Positions 63,977-64,000 of a stretch of 64,000 nt of DNA are shown in pieces (position 1 is the first letter of the stretch; every line of letters begins with the position of its first letter). The DNA lies in the NCBI GenBank assembly GCA_016931575.1, contig JAFGEO010000088.1, forward strand, positions 1 through 64,000, written 5' to 3'. The position numbers and the translations under genes were made by a program. This stretch comes from Bacteroidales bacterium (GTDB lineage Bacteria > Bacteroidota > Bacteroidia > Bacteroidales > UBA10428). The notes under the pieces are model-generated. The model was given only the letters and a program-made list of their open reading frames with translations, ran no database searches and was not told the DNA's origin.

Positions 63977-64000
63977 AGCTTGTTTAAAGCATATTAGTTG

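Overview
The window comes from a member of the Bacteroidetes, most likely a free-living Bacteroidales/Marinilabiliales-type organism. Five lines of evidence support this: Por secretion (type IX, T9SS) C-terminal sorting tails on four intact secreted proteins; a 1412-residue hybrid two-component regulator with a beta-propeller sensor and AraC output; a DUF3822-rsmD gene pair; TAnnTTTG-type -7 promoter boxes; and intergenic DNA with degenerate dispersed repeats. There is one tRNA gene (Asp) and no rRNA, CRISPR array, prophage or intact insertion sequence.

Layout, left to right. 1-4.6 kb: a MarR regulator cut by the window edge, a decayed RND/MMPL exporter, a T9SS-secreted MBG-repeat protein, a DUF486 membrane protein and a frameshifted lipoprotein remnant. 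4.6-8.8 kb: a dissimilatory nitrite-to-ammonia operon, nrfH-nrfA followed by the two cytochrome c synthesis genes (ResB-like and CcsA-like). 9-14.4 kb: an SDR oxidoreductase, two small hypothetical proteins, an MFS transporter and an Omp85-like barrel. 14.4-18.9 kb: a tight aminotransferase / FGGY kinase / class II aldolase operon, divergent from a TetR gene, with a perfect palindrome between them. 19-31 kb: a secreted glucuronoyl esterase (CE15), a seven-PAS histidine kinase, an acyl-CoA-ligase/ACP/PlsC fusion and a large CotH-kinase surface protein. 31-38.7 kb: mixed accessory genes (HPD-motif + LRR protein, an E2 catalytic domain protein, a truncated sulfotransferase, a radical SAM protein) and iorAB. 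39-44 kb: a CDF transporter, an XRE-pentapeptide regulator with three phased operator-like repeats upstream, a universal stress protein, two lipoproteins and tRNA-Asp. 44.4-52.7 kb: a DUF1295 protein, a GH30 xylanase-like enzyme and the hybrid two-component regulator. 52.8-64 kb: housekeeping genes (rsmD, DUF3822, RecD-like helicase, YjbQ, phosphoglucomutase), a broken SGNH-like gene, and a dTDP-rhamnose / UDP-xylose nucleotide-sugar operon.

How the parts fit. CE15 and GH30 share a similar C-terminal carbohydrate-binding region and T9SS tail. With the hybrid regulator next to GH30, they suggest growth on glucuronoxylan or lignin-carbohydrate material. nrfHA plus its own heme-attachment genes suggests anaerobic respiration of nitrite to ammonium. 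iorAB suggests fermentation of aromatic amino acids. The rml/UXS cluster feeds surface polysaccharide. Several genes here are being lost (RND exporter, lipoprotein, T9SS-tail protein, sulfotransferase, SGNH protein), and the A+T-rich patches at about 33.4-34.6, 41-43.9 and 58.9-60.5 kb look like acquired or decaying DNA.

The most unusual local signals are three 13-bp dyad-containing repeats spaced exactly 21 bp apart upstream of the XRE-pentapeptide gene, the TetR-linked three-enzyme operon of unknown substrate, and the HPD-motif/LRR protein. All functions are read from sequence motifs only; no database search was possible.
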